Shown here: piece by piece, positions 1 to 13,700 of the stretch
Numbering within the stretch: position 1 is the first letter of the stretch
Layout of the letters: each line of letters opens with the position of its first letter
DNA from: Polytrichum commune
Lineage: Eukaryota > Streptophyta > Polytrichopsida > Polytrichales > Polytrichaceae
Direction: 5' to 3'
Assembly: GCA_950295325.1 (NCBI GenBank)
Contig: OX485803.1
Span: 26,536,001 to 26,600,000 of the forward strand
DNA: 64,000 nt
Translations under genes and position numbers: made by a program
The notes under the pieces: model-generated
Seen by the model: only the letters and a program-made list of their open reading frames with translations
Told to the model about the DNA's origin: nothing
Databases searched by the model: none

Positions 1-351
1 TTGTCCTATGAAGAATTAAATTTTAACTTTAATTTTTAGAATGCTCACATGGAATTCACCAAGTCATTTGAAGACACTATCAATTGTTGTGGATAGATTT
101 GATCTTTAAAGTGACATCAACAAGTTTTCTTCAACAACAAAAGTTTACGAGTACGGCCTTGCAACCTTGGCAATGGAGAGGTGGCCAAGGATTCGTGGTG
201 TTTACCGAACTCAATCATTAGTAAGGTGAAAATACATCGACCTATTCTATAGCCAATTAATGACTAGTTTTAGATGACGTGACTCTAAAAATGATATCAA
301 AGCACTGAAAATCAGTTTTAAATCGTTTATGGTATTTAATGTCACATACAC
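1..351. other. AT-rich flank, no gene seen
   Basis: No open frame, RNA gene or repeat that I can support. It is the left flank of the TA-duplicating element that starts at 354. Confidence 0.6.
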
Positions 352-353
352 TA

Positions 354-1296
354 CCGTAGGTTCATAGCTGGTTCGACACATGTTAGCCGAATAATTAATT
401 AAAGTTCAAAAAGTAGGTTCGGCACCTACAAATAGTATATTCATATGTTCGGCAATTTTCTCTTTTAATTTTTAAAAATTCAGCTTAAATTCATTTTTAA
501 TTTTCTATTTAAGCTTATATCTTGTACATCTCTCTTGCATTGAATGACAAGTAAGATGTGAGTGAAGAGTTGAGAATGCTCTGTGCTTTATGCAAGTAGA
601 GTGGAGTTGTGTTCAACAATGCATATGGGATATGTAAACTTTGAGGTGAAGCACTGAGTTAGACTTCATTTTTATAACACGCATAACTTTTGCATAGAGT
701 CTTCAAATGACATAAAATTTGTTGGAGGTGAAAGATTACTTGATTTCTAAACTTTTCTTAGACCAACAAAATTCCAAAAAAGTTGATCTTCTATGCACAA
801 ATGAGCTCCGAAAAACTGTTATGAACGCATTTTAATTTTTTGATCTTTACAAGGCTGCAATGTTTTGTCCATATCTTTTGCATAAAGACTTATTTTGACA
901 CAAAACTTGTTGGAGGTGGAAGAAGGATTGATTTCTCAACTTTTGTTAGTTGGACAAAATTCTATAAAACTTTATCTTCTATGCTCAATTGGACTCCAAA
1001 AATTTGTGTACAACACATTTGAAAAGCCTCACCTAGAGTCTTGCTACTTCTTAACCCATATTCTTTGTGGACTAATGTAAGTGAGCTTGATTACAAAAGG
1101 AGCACCTTCTCTCTCTCAAAATTCACATATGATTCCATTGTAAGTAAAACTCTAGTGAGAAGTAAAAATTTCTTACATTTCGGCAATTTTGAAAAATAAT
1201 TAATTTTATATTCGGCAAAAAATGCCAATAATATTCCAAAATTTTCGGTATCTATTTTTAGAATTATTTTCTGTCGAACCTGCTATTAAACTACGG
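354..1296. mobile_element. Non-autonomous TA-TSD DNA transposon (about 0.94 kb)
   Basis: The left end (354-378, starting CCGTAGGTTCATAGC) and the reverse complement of the right end (1272-1296, starting CCGTAGTTTAATAGC) form imperfect inverted repeats of about 25 bp, both running into GGTTCGACA. Each end is flanked by TA (352-353 and 1297-1298), the target duplication of the Tc1/mariner/pogo group. The interior is AT-rich, has no transposase, and contains a diverged direct duplication (about 680-800 and 865-1000, both with a TTGTTGGAGGTG core). The first bases CCGTA are shared with the autonomous-looking element at 23,164, so a related transposase may have mobilised it; that link is inference. 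Confidence 0.7.
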
Positions 1297-1298
1297 TA

Positions 1299-3334
1299 TT
1301 GGCAAACTCTTTAAACTAGACGTGTGGAGATCTGGTAGTGTCACATACTTTAAATGTCAACATGAAAGGGTTGCACATGAGAAATTCATCACCCGACACT
1401 TTTACATCCGTCCGACAGATGTTCATCCATCCAGTTGCTCCTCCTCCTCCTTCTCTGACGCGGCCTCCTCCGTCTCTCTCCTGCGAGGAAGACGCAGGGC
1501 AAACTTGCGAGAGCAGACGCGCCGAGCCAAGCAGCGCGCTAGAAGCGAAACTTAGCCATCTCTCCCATAGGCTCCAAGTTTTAATGATCCAGGGAGCCGT
1601 TCAATACTTTCCCTACACATCGATGGCTAAATTGCTCCTTCAAAGCGATTTGAGCTAGGCTCTTGGTGATGCTTTGACCACTGCAATGGCTGCAGACAAG
1701 GGTTTGGAGGATTCGTGGGACGAGCGAAAGAGGGAGGCGATTTGAAACAAGGCCGGGGTGTCTGTCTTCTTGGAAAGCTTCTACTATCTCAGGTAGAATC
1801 AGCAACGGCGTCAGTGCATGTGCCTACCGACATTGCCCTTGTTTAGTAGTCCTGTTTGGTGCTTTTGTTCTGCCTCCGTCCAGGCTGAATTGTTGGACAT
1901 CTTGCAGGTTGTGAGAACTATGCATATCTGTGGATAAAAACCCGTCTGATGTAAGAGATCATCCACGGTGACTTCTTTATTAGCTGTGTCTCTCTCTCTC
2001 TCCAAACTTTTGTTTCTTCTCCTCCCTTGGACTTGCCTCCAGCTGCAGCGACTGCCCCACTTCTGGCTCTCAATGAGCTCGGCCGAATTTTTCAAGTAAG
2101 TGGCTGGGTCGACCTGCTCAAGTGAGTTTCATTCAATGCGTTGTCACGGAAGGAGGTGGCTGGATTTGCTAGGTGTATAAGAGTGTGGTGTGTCCGGGGG
2201 TTGGATTTCGGGTTCCCAAAGTGTGAAAAAGTACCTGCATTGCAGATTTTCTTCTTCTGAAACTTCAGTGTTTCTACTTTGTTCGAGATTCAGCGAACAT
2301 CATGTGTGCAAGAGGTTTAGGTGTTCGGTGACGGTGGTTGTCCAGGTCTAAATCTAATGATGATGATGCTATAGCTCATAGTCAGTCTGGCACGAGGAAC
2401 GTATTGTTTGAAGGCAAGTTTGTAAAGTTACAAAACTGATTATTGACTAGCTAAGCCAGCTCGAAGGAACCGGAGTCAGAGTCAGATTCTAGCATTGCCT
2501 ACTCTTTGTTTCCATCAGGAAGAGGTAATACATATCCACCACGTTCAGAAAATGTGTTGTGGCCCACTAGATTGTTTACGAATTCTTTCAAAAAACGAGG
2601 TGCGTAATCTCTTTCCAGGAAACTGCGTTCAAAAGTGGGCACTGAGTGGAAAGGATTACCCTCAAACCTAGGATGCAATAATATAAGTGGTACGTTTATT
2701 GTTACACTGTCGTCTTCGTGAAACAGTTTAGGAACAGTGGTCGTCATGTTTCAACTTTTCTGCCTAAATCGTTGCAAAGCTCCATAAATTTTCTTCAAGG
2801 TACAACCTGCAAACTTTGAGAAATTTCCTATATGCACCTCCTGTGCACATGTTCAGGGGATTCTGCAATTGTGATAATCCTCACTCAAAAGTCACTCGTC
2901 ATTGAACCTCAATGATATCTTTGCTAGTGCAACATGTAAGCCGGGTCAAAATTCTTTCCACCAATTTCTATTGCATCACAATAGATGCGGATGCCAGTGG
3001 GCACAAAACTTGAGTTCGTTGTTTTCATCTTCAATTATGGCCTTCCAACACTATTACCCATGTCAAATATTAGCACGACAGCAGCCGTTGATGGACATTA
3101 TGTCCTGGTTTAAACCATATGATGGTTTCTTCTGTCTGGCATCTGTTGTAGTCATTGTATGACTCCTCTGTTTCTAACTTATTGACCATAGTGAGCCACT
3201 GAAATCATTTGACATCTTATCACTTAGTATGCTACACTACTCATCATATCATCCTTGTAGTTCATGGAGACATTTATGGCAACAGATTTTTGGTCGGAAA
3301 AACTCTCATTGGATAGTCTTTCATTGCAGTTAGG
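1299..3334. other. Non-genic stretch with one repeat-family member
   Basis: No convincing coding sequence. 1420-1560 is C/T-rich with CCTCCT runs and is locally GC-rich, resembling a transcribed leader, but no gene follows it. 1805-1990 belongs to the repeat family also seen near 7.2 and 8.1 kb. The short open frames show no family resemblance. Confidence 0.5.
1805..1990. repeat. Dispersed repeat family, copy 1 of 3
   Basis: Shares a run of diverged blocks (TTGCCCTTGTTTAG, GGTGCTTTTGTT, GAATTGTTGGACAT, TGATGTAAGAG, GTGACTTCTTTATTAG) in the same order with 8064-8220, and its 3' half with 7185-7240. Direct orientation. Origin unknown; it could be a decayed TE or a duplicated non-coding transcript. 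Confidence 0.65.
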
Positions 3335-4440
3335 GGGGCTGAGAGGTGAAATATTCGACTTATTAATGCGCACATGCTGGAATTCACAAGTTTAGTCTTT
3401 GTGGAACAGAAGAGTTATTCTTGGAGGTCTATGGTTGTGAAGCGACGTGGATGCAATTGCATGTTTTATAATTCAAAGTCTATCAATTTGAAGAGCAACT
3501 CAGAAGGTGAATTCTTGTGCACCTCCATTAGTAAGTAGATGTCACAGAAGATGCAGAGGTTTAGGTTGGAGAGGCGAATTATTCATCTAATTGTGCACAT
3601 ATTGAGAACTATGCCGTGGGATTTAACCATACTAGTTTACTGTTTTTGGAACAGGAGGAGCTAGTCTCAGAGGCCAAATGGTTGCTAAGGGATGCGGGTG
3701 TGCGTGCATTTTTTTGATATCGAAGGTTGTCAACTTAAAGAACAACTTGGAGGGTGTGTTCTTGAGCAGCGACACAAGTGAGTAGGTGTCTAAAAGTGTG
3801 TTTACACACAATCACCGTTTCGGTGGGTGATGGTTGTTCTTCATTCTCTTTGTCTCCATCTGTTTGTAGTTACTATGTGGTTGCAGGAGAAACTACAAGG
3901 CCAAAGCATGGGAGAGGATTTCTAGGAGGCAATTTCTCTTGTACCACCTTTCCACCTGTACCCAAATTTTGTTTGTCTCCACTGCACGGATTGGAGCAAT
4001 AGGAGGGACAATCTTTGAGTTCAAAATCCACTCTTCAATTACTCTTGTGGTGGTGTGGAAACGAAACGAAATTGGGGTTGTGTTTGAAAGTGGGGCCGAA
4101 CCACAACTCAACGACCGTGGTGGTTTTGTGTAAATGCATCTTGAAATTTGCATATATGAAACCTAGTCCTCAAGTGGTCAAAATAACTTCAAAATTCTTC
4201 CCAGTACATGTCTCAGAAGATGCAAGATGTAGGGCCAAGAGGTGAAGTATTATGCTGATTGTGCACATGCTGTAATATACAAGCTTAGTTTTTATGGAAC
4301 ATAAGAGTTGTTTTCGGGGGTTTGTGGTTTGGAAGGAGCGCAGATGCAAGTGCATGTTTTTGGTATTCAAGTGTATCAACTTGAAGAGCAGTTCGGAGGG
4401 TGAAGTCTTGAGCAATGATACAAGTAGTAGATGGTGATGA
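3335..4440. repeat. Diverged direct repeats of about 210-240 bp, three copies
   Basis: Three blocks (about 3335-3545, 3545-3790 and 4195-4440) share the order: GAGGTGAA or GAGGCGAA, then GTGCACAT or GCGCACAT, then a TTTTTGGAACA-like or TATGGAACA-like block, a GATGCAAxTGCATG-like block, TCAACTTGAAGAGCA, and a GGTGAA or GGTGTG then TCTTGAGCA-like end. Copies 2 and 3 are separated by about 400 bp of unrelated sequence. No long frame crosses them. They look like segmental duplications of a non-coding unit. Confidence 0.6.
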
Positions 4441-5384
4441 TCTTTACTTTTTGGTTGCCTGCGACAGATTCCTGAAGAACTCGCCGAGCATTACTTGAGC
4501 AGAAGTGGCTTCCACTGCCCAGATATTTGTGTGTACGTGCCCCCTGCTTTCTGAAATTTATGTGTCTGTTTTTTTTGGTTTATTAATTTCTTTGCTACAG
4601 TGCGTGAAGGTTAAGCTGTTATTGGTATGGAATTATCTCTTGGTACTGTTGTTAGTTTTGAACTTTCAAAATTGTGATATACTAAGGTATGTGGGTGTTA
4701 TTAGGTTTGTTTTTCATGTTCTCCAACTTCTAGCAATTGGATTTACACAACAGAACTTGTAAATTGCATTAGCAAATCTACAATGAAGCATCAGCAAAAA
4801 TCAGATTGAAATCGGACCTCCTCCGATTTAGTTATGGATATTGGAATTGCATGTTTCTTGTTCCTTAACTGAATACATAGGACCACCCAATTTGTCTTCA
4901 CTATTGAGTGTGGAGTAGTTCATAGAGTTTGAAGACGAAGTCCCATCTCTTATAAACATGTGTCATTATGGAGTCTGATCTTTGATCCTCACCTAACCAC
5001 AAACGCATCAAATATGTGAGTCTGATTTAGAAAACTAACTGAATAACACCCTCATACCTTATACATCTCATTTAGTGTGGCCCACACTAGGCATCATCGT
5101 TGACCATGTGATGATCTTCCAATTTCTGGGTGGCAACCAGAGGAGGCGACACGGGACACTTGCTGCTACACGAAAAGTCATGGAGGTCACCTTAGTTAAC
5201 GTGGCACACCAATTTTGATGACACACTAAATCAGATTAGTGTAGTTCTGCGAGATTTTTTCTCTTTCTTGCTGTTCATGCAGGTCTCTGAATGAAACTGG
5301 GCATGGGCGAAGAATTCTCAGGAGGTAGTAGGGAAGGTTTGCTTGATGCTTTCAGTTACTGTGATGTTGATCTGGGAATGCAGG
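4441..5384. other. No feature recognised
   Basis: AT-rich, with no supported gene, RNA or repeat. The 85-residue hydrophobic frame at 4505-4762 is leucine/valine-rich because of T-rich composition and has no neighbours that would support it as a gene. Confidence 0.5.
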
Positions 5385-5945
5385 TGGAATGAGCCGTGGT
5401 TTCTTGCACAGACTTGAATTGCGTTTTGGCAATTATGATGGTTTGGTCTCTATGGCTACTGATGATTTCCTCTCATAAATTTGATGGTAGTCAATGGTCA
5501 CAGTGAATTTTTGGTCTATAGTAGATAACGTTAACTTAATGACTGCCATGCCTGAGAATATTCTGAAGGCTCTGTGACCTGTGAGTCTGTTTGTGGATTT
5601 GTTATTACAGATCGGCAGGTAAGTTAACTTAAATTGCAGCTCTTTGGCGGAGGAATCGGAGGAACTTTGTCTCCAATCGTCCATCGTTCGGTTCAGAGCA
5701 GGTGAGCTGTGGTTTCTTGTATAGACTTGAAATTGTGCTTGTCAATGACGAAGGTTCATTCTTCGAGGCCATTGATGATTTCATCTCTTTCGTTGATAGT
5801 CAACCGTCACAGTGAAGTTTTGTGCACAGTAGGTAAACTTAGCTCAATCACTGCCATGACCAGAACGATCAGAAGGTTCTGTGGGGTGTGAAGAGTCTGT
5901 TTGTTGTGGATTGCCTCCTGCTGATCGGTAGGTAAGTCTATTAAT
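5385..5945. repeat. Tandem duplication, about 310 bp unit
   Basis: Two adjacent blocks (about 5393-5605 and 5706-5940) share GTGGTTTCTTG, AGACTTGAA, GATGATTTC, a GTCACAGTGAA core, CACTGCCATG, GAGTCTGTTTGT and GATCGGxAGGTAAGT in order. The divergence points to an old duplication. The shared end resembles a splice donor (AGGTAAGT), but no coding exon is evident. Confidence 0.65.
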
Positions 5946-7164
5946 GGGTTTTTAGTGTCGGGATGTTTAAACGAGAGAAGGAAGGAAGGTGTGTATGTAG
6001 TGGCGACGATCTCCTGGACTATCTTATCTTGGCGCTTTGCCAAAAGTTGCACCGAATTCTTTTTCCCCCTCGTTAGTGTCGGCAAGTTGACTTGTCGCAT
6101 CACAAGTGAATGGCGGGTGGACGTGTACTAAGTTATTTCTGTAAGTTTCTTGAATTGTTGGGGAGAATATCGCGCTCTTCTGTCTCAATTTCTGGAAGTA
6201 GTACTCTGTCGGTATGACTTGGCTGTGGCCTTGCGTGCTTGCACTCTTTGATTCTTCTCTTTGGTTCGTCGTGAGTAATTTGGTATAGGCAAAGATGTCC
6301 GACAGCGAATTGCTGACAATGGCAAGCAAGTTGCGGGGAGGATTCATTAGGCCTATTGCGTTGAATGCTAAACTTGTGACTTTAGAAATGTCTTTCTTGA
6401 TCGTCGAACGGGAGAAAGAGTCTCTAGTGCACTAGAATTCTAATAATTGTGCTCCGGGATCGTGGGTACGTCAATCGGTGGTGTCAGCATGTACAGGCGA
6501 GTAATCTCGTGCAATGTCAATTATGGGTAATTGCACTCACTCAGAATCATGGGTACATGTGTTGCAGTTGTAGGTTGGACAACCCCGGGTATTGCTTTGT
6601 GTTGGTATGCAATCGTGTAAGGCATGCAGTTAGTGGGTGAATTTTTCTTGTTCTTTAGCTTATATTGATCAGCTTGTAAGTCTTTAAATTTGTGAACAAA
6701 TTTGTCAGTATCTAGTTTAAGGACGCAATCACAGTAGCAGTCTCAGGGAGAGACTCACTGTAACTGAATAAATCAGGGAACTAATCACTCTGATTGTTAC
6801 ACTACCCAGTTGGCTTCAGTACAAAGTCCAGACTATGTTCTAAGTAATTTTTGTTTTGTTAAATGGCTTTTAAAAGCCACATCACTTTACCACCTTTTGT
6901 CATGTGCACCCAAATGGTTCAATGGACTGTCTTTAATACCCATATTAGTTGCAAATGTTGCAAATTAATATAAGGAAAGGTCTTTGTTTCTTTTAGTTTT
7001 GTCACGTCGGGGAATTCCCACACCTCAGGGTTGTAATCACGCCTGTTACCATTCAAGAGTCCTCGATAAACAGCTACTGGACCAAACATGATGGAACTCT
7101 AATATTCAAGAAAGTCTTGGCACTGGAATTCAATACAAAAAGGATAAATTGTTCAATTAGACTA
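5946..7164. other. No feature recognised
   Basis: No supported gene. The minus-strand 107-residue frame at 6024-6347 and shorter ones show no recognisable domain or codon signal. Confidence 0.45.
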
Positions 7165-8405
7165 TTTGTAGTACATAATCATGGAAAAAAGTCCTGATGT
7201 AAGAGGATCATCCATTGTGACTTCTTTGTTAGTTGTAAACATATCCTAAAGCATACTTGTTGTGTGGTGATTTTTGCTGGAGTTTCTGGGAGAGACCTGC
7301 TATTGAAGGATCTGCAACTATTTATAAAGTGCTGAAGTATGTGTAGGGAGTGGTCGATTGCATGTGATTTCTTTCCTTCATTAGATGATTGGCACAATGA
7401 ATCCTGAGGTAAAACCTGCCGACAAGGCTTGGCGCTCTAAATTCTTTACAAGAGCTCATGTTCCAAATTTGTCAGTAGCTGGAATCTGTCGGTAGCAGAC
7501 ATTCATCTAATTCAAATGGTCTCATCAGCTCAAAAGAGGATATAGGCGGTTTAATTTGAAGACTTTGCAGTTGTGATTGATTGTGTTCTCCTTGAGAATT
7601 TGGGTTCAGATTGCAGTGAGGTGGAGGAGAAGAGGGTGGGAGAGTTGTGATGGTGAGAGATTTTTCAATTTGTGACATGAAATTTTGGTGTCGGTGTTTT
7701 TTTGAAGTGTGTGTGGCGTCATCAGAATTACGATGAGGAGGCTTAGGGAGGAGGACAGAAGGGATATGGTGGGATAGAATTTTGTGCAGATTGTAGTGAT
7801 GAAAAGGAAAAGGTTGGAGAGTGGTCATGGTGAGAGGTATAGAGTTTTGGGTCATGGCAAGCTGTAGATGTTGAATTTTGGGGGAAGTGACTTAAGAACT
7901 TATTTCTTCTCACCAAAGAACACCCACATACCTTATGGTCCAGCTCATGTTTTGAAGTCTTTTATAACAACTTTATATTACATTATTATAGAACTATTAT
8001 CAGCTCTGAAATGGTTTTATTATGTGAGGACCCTTGGAGTATATCCCACTTGCTGGCACCCTGGGCCAACACTGCCCTTGTTTAGTCCTTTTGGGTGCTT
8101 TTGTTTTACCTCTGTCCATGTGAATTGTTGGACATTTGGTAGGTTTGTGAACCGTACATAATTGTGGACAAAAGTCCTTCTGATGTAAGAGGATCATCCA
8201 TGGTGACTTCTTTATTAGTTGTCTACGTATCGTGAAGCATACTTGTAGTGTGGTGGTTTTTTTTGGAGTTTGTGGGAGAGACCTGCTGTTGAAGGATCTG
8301 GAACAATCTACAAAGTGCTGAAGTATGTGTAGGGAGTGCTTGATTGCATGTGGTTTCTGTTGGTAGTCAATATTCATCTAATTCAAAGGGTCTCGTCGGC
8401 TCAAG
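7165..8405. repeat. Dispersed repeat family, copies 2 and 3
   Basis: 7180-7380 and 8165-8350 are close direct copies (AAAAGTCCTxxTGATGTAAG, AAGCATACTTGT, GGGAGAGACCTGCT, AAAGTGCTGAAGTATGTG, TGATTGCATGTG). 8064-8165 adds the 5' part shared with 1805-1990. Between them, 7620-7860 holds GGTGGGAGAG-like duplications that give a low-complexity minus-strand frame, which I do not treat as a gene. Confidence 0.7.
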
Positions 8406-8669
8406 AGAGGATGCAGGCGTGTAGGTTTGAAAAATTTGCAGTCCTGAGTAAAGGGAGAGACCACCTTGTGATATGTTGAAGCAAATTATTAACGTGCAAG
8501 GGCTGAGGGGTCTATCAGATTCTACTCTTGCTTTTGGCTATTTTAAAGTGTGTGGAGGTTGAGAATCGTGTGGTGGGGTTTGTGATGCCACTATCAGACA
8601 ATGGTGTCATTCCAATCTTTGTTGCGTTTTATTTCGAGTTGATTATGAGATGAATTCCTTAATTTGGGT

Positions 8670-10660
8670 TGTCTTGTTTTGATGTTTGGTCAACTGTCTC
8701 ATTCCAGTCTATTGTGCATAGCAACTCATTGCTGCCATCTTTCTTGGTCATTATTTGTAGGAAAGATGTGATTCGTGTTTTGATAGAAAGTCTGAATTTC
8801 AGGGTGCATCATGGTCTTCATGTGTATTGCAAAATCATGAAGGAAACACAATTAACATATTGTCCACATTTTGGATTTGGTTGCAAGGGTGTAGTAAATC
8901 GGAGAGCCTCAGTAATGTTGGGGTGACGATACGTGTATATGATGTATAGTGACTCTTTATCACTCGAATTTCACACTTGAAGGAGAATATATAGCCAATC
9001 AAGTGGGTGCATCCAATTGCCTTGTATTTCTTTAATGAGGGTCAAGTGAGTGTTTCTTTTGAGTATGTTTGTCGTTGCTTTAAGGTAATATTGTAAATTA
9101 TTATATTTTGAGCTATTAAGAATTTTTTTTCATAGTAGTAAGAGTAATTTGTGTAAAATATCCTCTTGAACTCTTTGATTCACCTACCTTATCGAAATGC
9201 AATAGAGACTCAATTTTTAGATGTTGAGGCGTTGTTGGAATTTAGGGTCATGTAGGTGATCAAAACACCTGCTCTTGATTGTGGAGTATGATGTTTGTTC
9301 ATGGTGAACTTAAAGACATATTCACTTTGTGGCAATAAATGTGTTGGGGTTTGGAGGACGGGTGCCTACATGAGGATTACGGTTCTTTCTCTAACAACAA
9401 TTCTTGTGGATTGGTGTTGTTTGATTTTGAGATGACTTTGGTGTTGGTTTTTTCATATGTTAAGTAGGTTCATGCATGTACAAAATCTATCAATCTACCA
9501 TGAGGATGTATATGGAGTTGAAGTTTTGTTGTTCATTGGTAAACTCTTGACAAAATTGGTGTGGAACAATTCAGATGGAGCATTGAACTACCCTAGTCTA
9601 GTAACCCTCTTGGAAGTTTGTGTCCCTTGTCCATGTGAAATGTGGGACTTCCAACATAATTTCATCCTCATAAGTGTCAGGTTCTTAGAGAATTTGCCGA
9701 CTGTCAACTGCTCATTTTAAGCCAATTACAAGTTTCCTTTGGATTATTTAAAACAAGTTCTCCAATTCCGGTTCTTTTGGATTGACGTTTGATCAATAGT
9801 GTTGTTTTAATCTATTGTGTGGCATGTCATTACAGTCGTCATTTTTGGTGATCGATTGCAGGGAAGATGTAATTGATGTTTTGGGGCATCCTCATCCTCA
9901 TGTCTTGTAAAATCAAAGGGCAACACACTCTCCACATTGAAGTTGGGTGCAAAGTGTGTAATATTTTGGATTTCCTCAAGAATGGCATGGTGATGACAAC
10001 ATTATTGAACTTTTAGTGATTCTAATTTCCAATTGGTCACTTGGAAGGAGACTACATAGCCTATCAAGTGAGTGCCATCCAAGTACCTTCTAATCTTGGA
10101 TTATCTTCTTGAATCATGATTTCACCTTGTTCTTAATAGTTAATTAGCTTGTGTTGCCTAGTGGTTTCAAATTACAAGTTCCAAATTTTTGGTCATAGTT
10201 TGAGTATTGAAAGTGGGCTTGGAATGATTTTATGGGTGGTTATAGATTCTAATAGGTGTCAATGTGACGAATTTATTTAGTTTCCTATAAAATTACAATC
10301 ATCCAGCTATTGAGGACATAAATATGAGGAAGACCAATTCTTGTAAAATATAACGTCGATAAACCTACCTTATTGGAATGCAATGGAGACTCAATAATAA
10401 GATTTTGAGGCACTTGTTGGGGTTTACTAGGTGTATGCCCCATATTGTGGGTTCATGGTCAAGTCAATGACATCATTCACTTTATGACAATGATGTGTTT
10501 GGGTTTGTAAGAAGAGGATTATGTAGGAGGGTTGTAGGAGCTACTTCTCTAGCAACAATTCCTTTGGTGTTGGTTTGCATATGGTAATGAGCGTCTTGCA
10601 CATATGATTTGGATCCATCATGAGAATCTAAATAAAGTGGAAATAGTGATCTCTATATGG
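8670..10660. repeat. Tandem duplication, about 1.1 kb unit, upstream of the TNL gene
   Basis: About 8680-9560 and 9770-10660 share many ordered blocks: a TTTGATxAATAG/TTTGGTCAACTG region, TCTATTGTG, CATCCTCATG or CATCATGG regions, ACTTGGAAGGAGA or ACTTGAAGGAGA, TAGCCAATCAAGTG or TAGCCTATCAAGTG, CCTACCTTAT, GAAATGCAATAGAGACTCAA-like, and CAACAATTC. Divergence is high. The second copy ends just before the TNL start, so it may hold the gene's promoter or leader. Confidence 0.65.
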
Positions 10661-10703
10661 TTCATGGATACATTTTTGATATTATTGGTGCAGGCAAATC
10701 CAA

Positions 10704-13700
10704 ATGGGAAAAAGAGGGAGCTCTTCATTCGAAAAGGAAATAAATGAGAACACAAATAAAAAACAAACAAAAAGTGCTTCATTTGGGAAGGAAAAATCAA
10801 CAAAAATGGAGGATGTCAACAAAGGGATGGAGCTTGATTCACAAGATTTGAGTGTGGAGGCATTGGGCCATTATGATGTTTTTTTGAACCACCGTGGACC
10901 GGATGTAAAACGTTCTTTTGTTTCTCACTTGTATAATTTACTTCGTGTTCGTGGTTGTAAACCATTTTTGGATGCTAAATCTCTTATTAAGGGGAACCAT
11001 GCCTGGAACTCCATCAATGAGGCTCTCCATGGGGTGTGTGTGCATCTTGCGATTTTTTCTGAGGGTTATGCTGAATCAAAATATTGTCTTAACGAGCTGG
11101 TCGATATGATGAAAAGCCCGGAGAAGGTTATCCCTGTTTTTTTTCAAGGTGTTGAGCCTCAGCATCTTCATTGGATCGAAAGTGGACCCTTTGCTAAGGC
11201 TTTTGAAAAACACTTGGGAAAGGATCGAGACAAGGATGTTGAGAGGTGGAAGAATGCCCTATCAAAAGCTTCTCGTCTTACAGGATTTCGACATTCCGAG
11301 TACAAGTAAGCACTGTATGGACTTCTATAATTGTTTAGTGTAGAATTTGATTAGATGTTCACAAGTGTCAACATTCCATCATTTATGGTTGCTTGGTGAT
11401 TTGTTCATAGAATTATACAATGTGTTGTATCCCTCTGATTTCCAATGGATATTTGGGGTCACAGAGATGAATATGCATTCATGGAAGATATTGTGACTAG
11501 AGTTTTGGAAGCTTTTGGCCCAGCTCAACTGCATCATGCGCGGTACCCAGTGGGTTTAGAGCAATCATCGGAGGTGGCTTTGAACATTTTGAACCAAATG
11601 GGCAACACCGTGGGTGTTGTGGGCTTAACTGGTACAGGCGGGATTGGCAAAACGACTCTTGCCACACACCTATACAATGAGCAAAACAATTTTACTTGTC
11701 GAAGTTTTTTGAAGGATGTGAAGGATGCAAACATGGAGAATCTTAAAGAAAAATTGGTGTGGGACTTGCTACAAGAGGATATGAAAAAGATTGGTTTTGA
11801 GCGTTGTTTTGAACAAATCAAGAGGAAAAAAATAATTGTAGTTGTGGATGACATTGTAGACCGTAGTCAATTCGATGAGCTTATACCAAACATAAGTAAT
11901 CTTGCTCAAGGTAGTCGAGTGTTGATCACATCTCGCGATCGAAACCTATTGAACAACATAATGAGGGATGCTGGAGAGAAGTTGTTGCATGAGGTGCAAG
12001 AGTTGAGCCCATCAAACTCTCTACAACTTTTTTTGAAGAGTGCCTTTCACAACGATATTCCAAGTCCTAGACTTCGTGATTTGTCAAGAGATATAGCAAA
12101 GGCATGTGGTGGTTTACCTTTAGCCTTGGAAGTTACTGGAGGGTTTTTGTTTGACAAAAGGGGGGATGAAGCATTATGGCATGAGGCAATGGAGGCACTC
12201 CACAAGAACAAAGAAATTTTGGATCGTCTCAAATTGAGCTACAATAGCCTTGGTGAAGTTGAACAAGAAATGTTTTTGGATACAACCTTCTTTCTTGTTG
12301 GTGCGCCTAAGGACGCGGCATTGGATTTTTGGAACTCAGATGATTTCTTTAGCCCAGCATCTACATTTCTATGCAAACTTATTGATAGGTGTCTACTTAA
12401 GGTGGATGAGAATGGTTTGCTTACTATGCACGATCTTTTGCGAGACATGGGACGCGATGTGGTCATGAAGAAATCACCACGGAATGAAGGGGAGCAAAGC
12501 CACTTGTGTAATCCTTCAGCAGTCACCAAAGTTCTTAAACAAAATAAGGTAACAATCATGACGGCCTTGACATATTTACCACATATATTTGTCCATGTCG
12601 TCAAATTCCTTTGAAATCTCTCATGGTGATTCACAACACATGTATCAATTGTTGAGAATCAAGGCAATTTATTTGTTGGAAAGATAGTCATGTTAAGAAT
12701 ATAATATATCCTAGCGAAGAGAAGAAATTAGGTAGGTGTTTTAGTTGAAGTTTACAGAACAATTTGGTGCACAAATAATAAGTAGTACTTATTTCCAAGG
12801 TATTACGAGTATTAAGTACTTTCCAACAAAGGAGTTTGTTTATATATGTTAGGTTCGTCTCGCAGGGTACTGAAAAAGTGCGAGGACTGACAACAAGTGG
12901 AATTCAAAATAGAGGAAACGGGATTGAAGCAATTTGGCAAGCTGAACAGTTTGCAAGTTTGAATGAACTTCGAATTCTCATATTGGAAGATTGTGATGTG
13001 AAAGGCGATTTTTCAAAATGGTCAAGGGAATTGAGATGGTTGCAATGGAGGCATTTGAATCTCATTGAGTTGCCTAAGGATTTGCAATTACCCAACTTAA
13101 TAGTGTTGGATCTTGCATACAATAAGCACCTTTGCTGTATTTGGCCCAAAGACTTTGAAATACAGGTAAAACTCTCATTGAACTTGATGCATTGATTGTG
13201 AACCTTCTACAATAAAGATGAGTGTAAGTTTCATGTATTAAAAATATGACTTAATGAAGTCTTAGTTACGTGGGTTTCCATGAAAAAATTGCAAATAAAA
13301 TTTCTATGAAAAGAATTTTGTGAATAAAAGTAGTTATCATGAAAATAGTAGGTGTAACATTTCCTCTATTCCATCTTAAATTTGTGTTCCTAAATTGGAA
13401 TGAGTAGATTGAAGTTGGTATAAGTCATACTTGGGTTGCCCATTCATATTCTTTACAATAATAGAGCAATTGTTGATCTAAACTATTTGCATGTTTATTA
13501 TCTTCATGGGTAACTTGGTCTTGTTGCCATTTTTCATTGCACATAAAAAATAAAACCTCACAAGCATGTGGTCGTTATATTCTAGATTCCATTTCCAAGG
13601 TTGTGTACGTTAAACCTGGAAGGATGTTGCAATCTTCGAGAGCTACCTACATTTATTGGTGGGCTCACGAAGTTGAGAGTTTTAAATATATCGGCTTCTA

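Noticed and set aside
7472..7855. 127-residue minus-strand frame rich in Pro, His, Ser and Thr
   Set aside because: Low complexity from a GGTGGGAGAG-type duplication; no family and no neighbours to support it.
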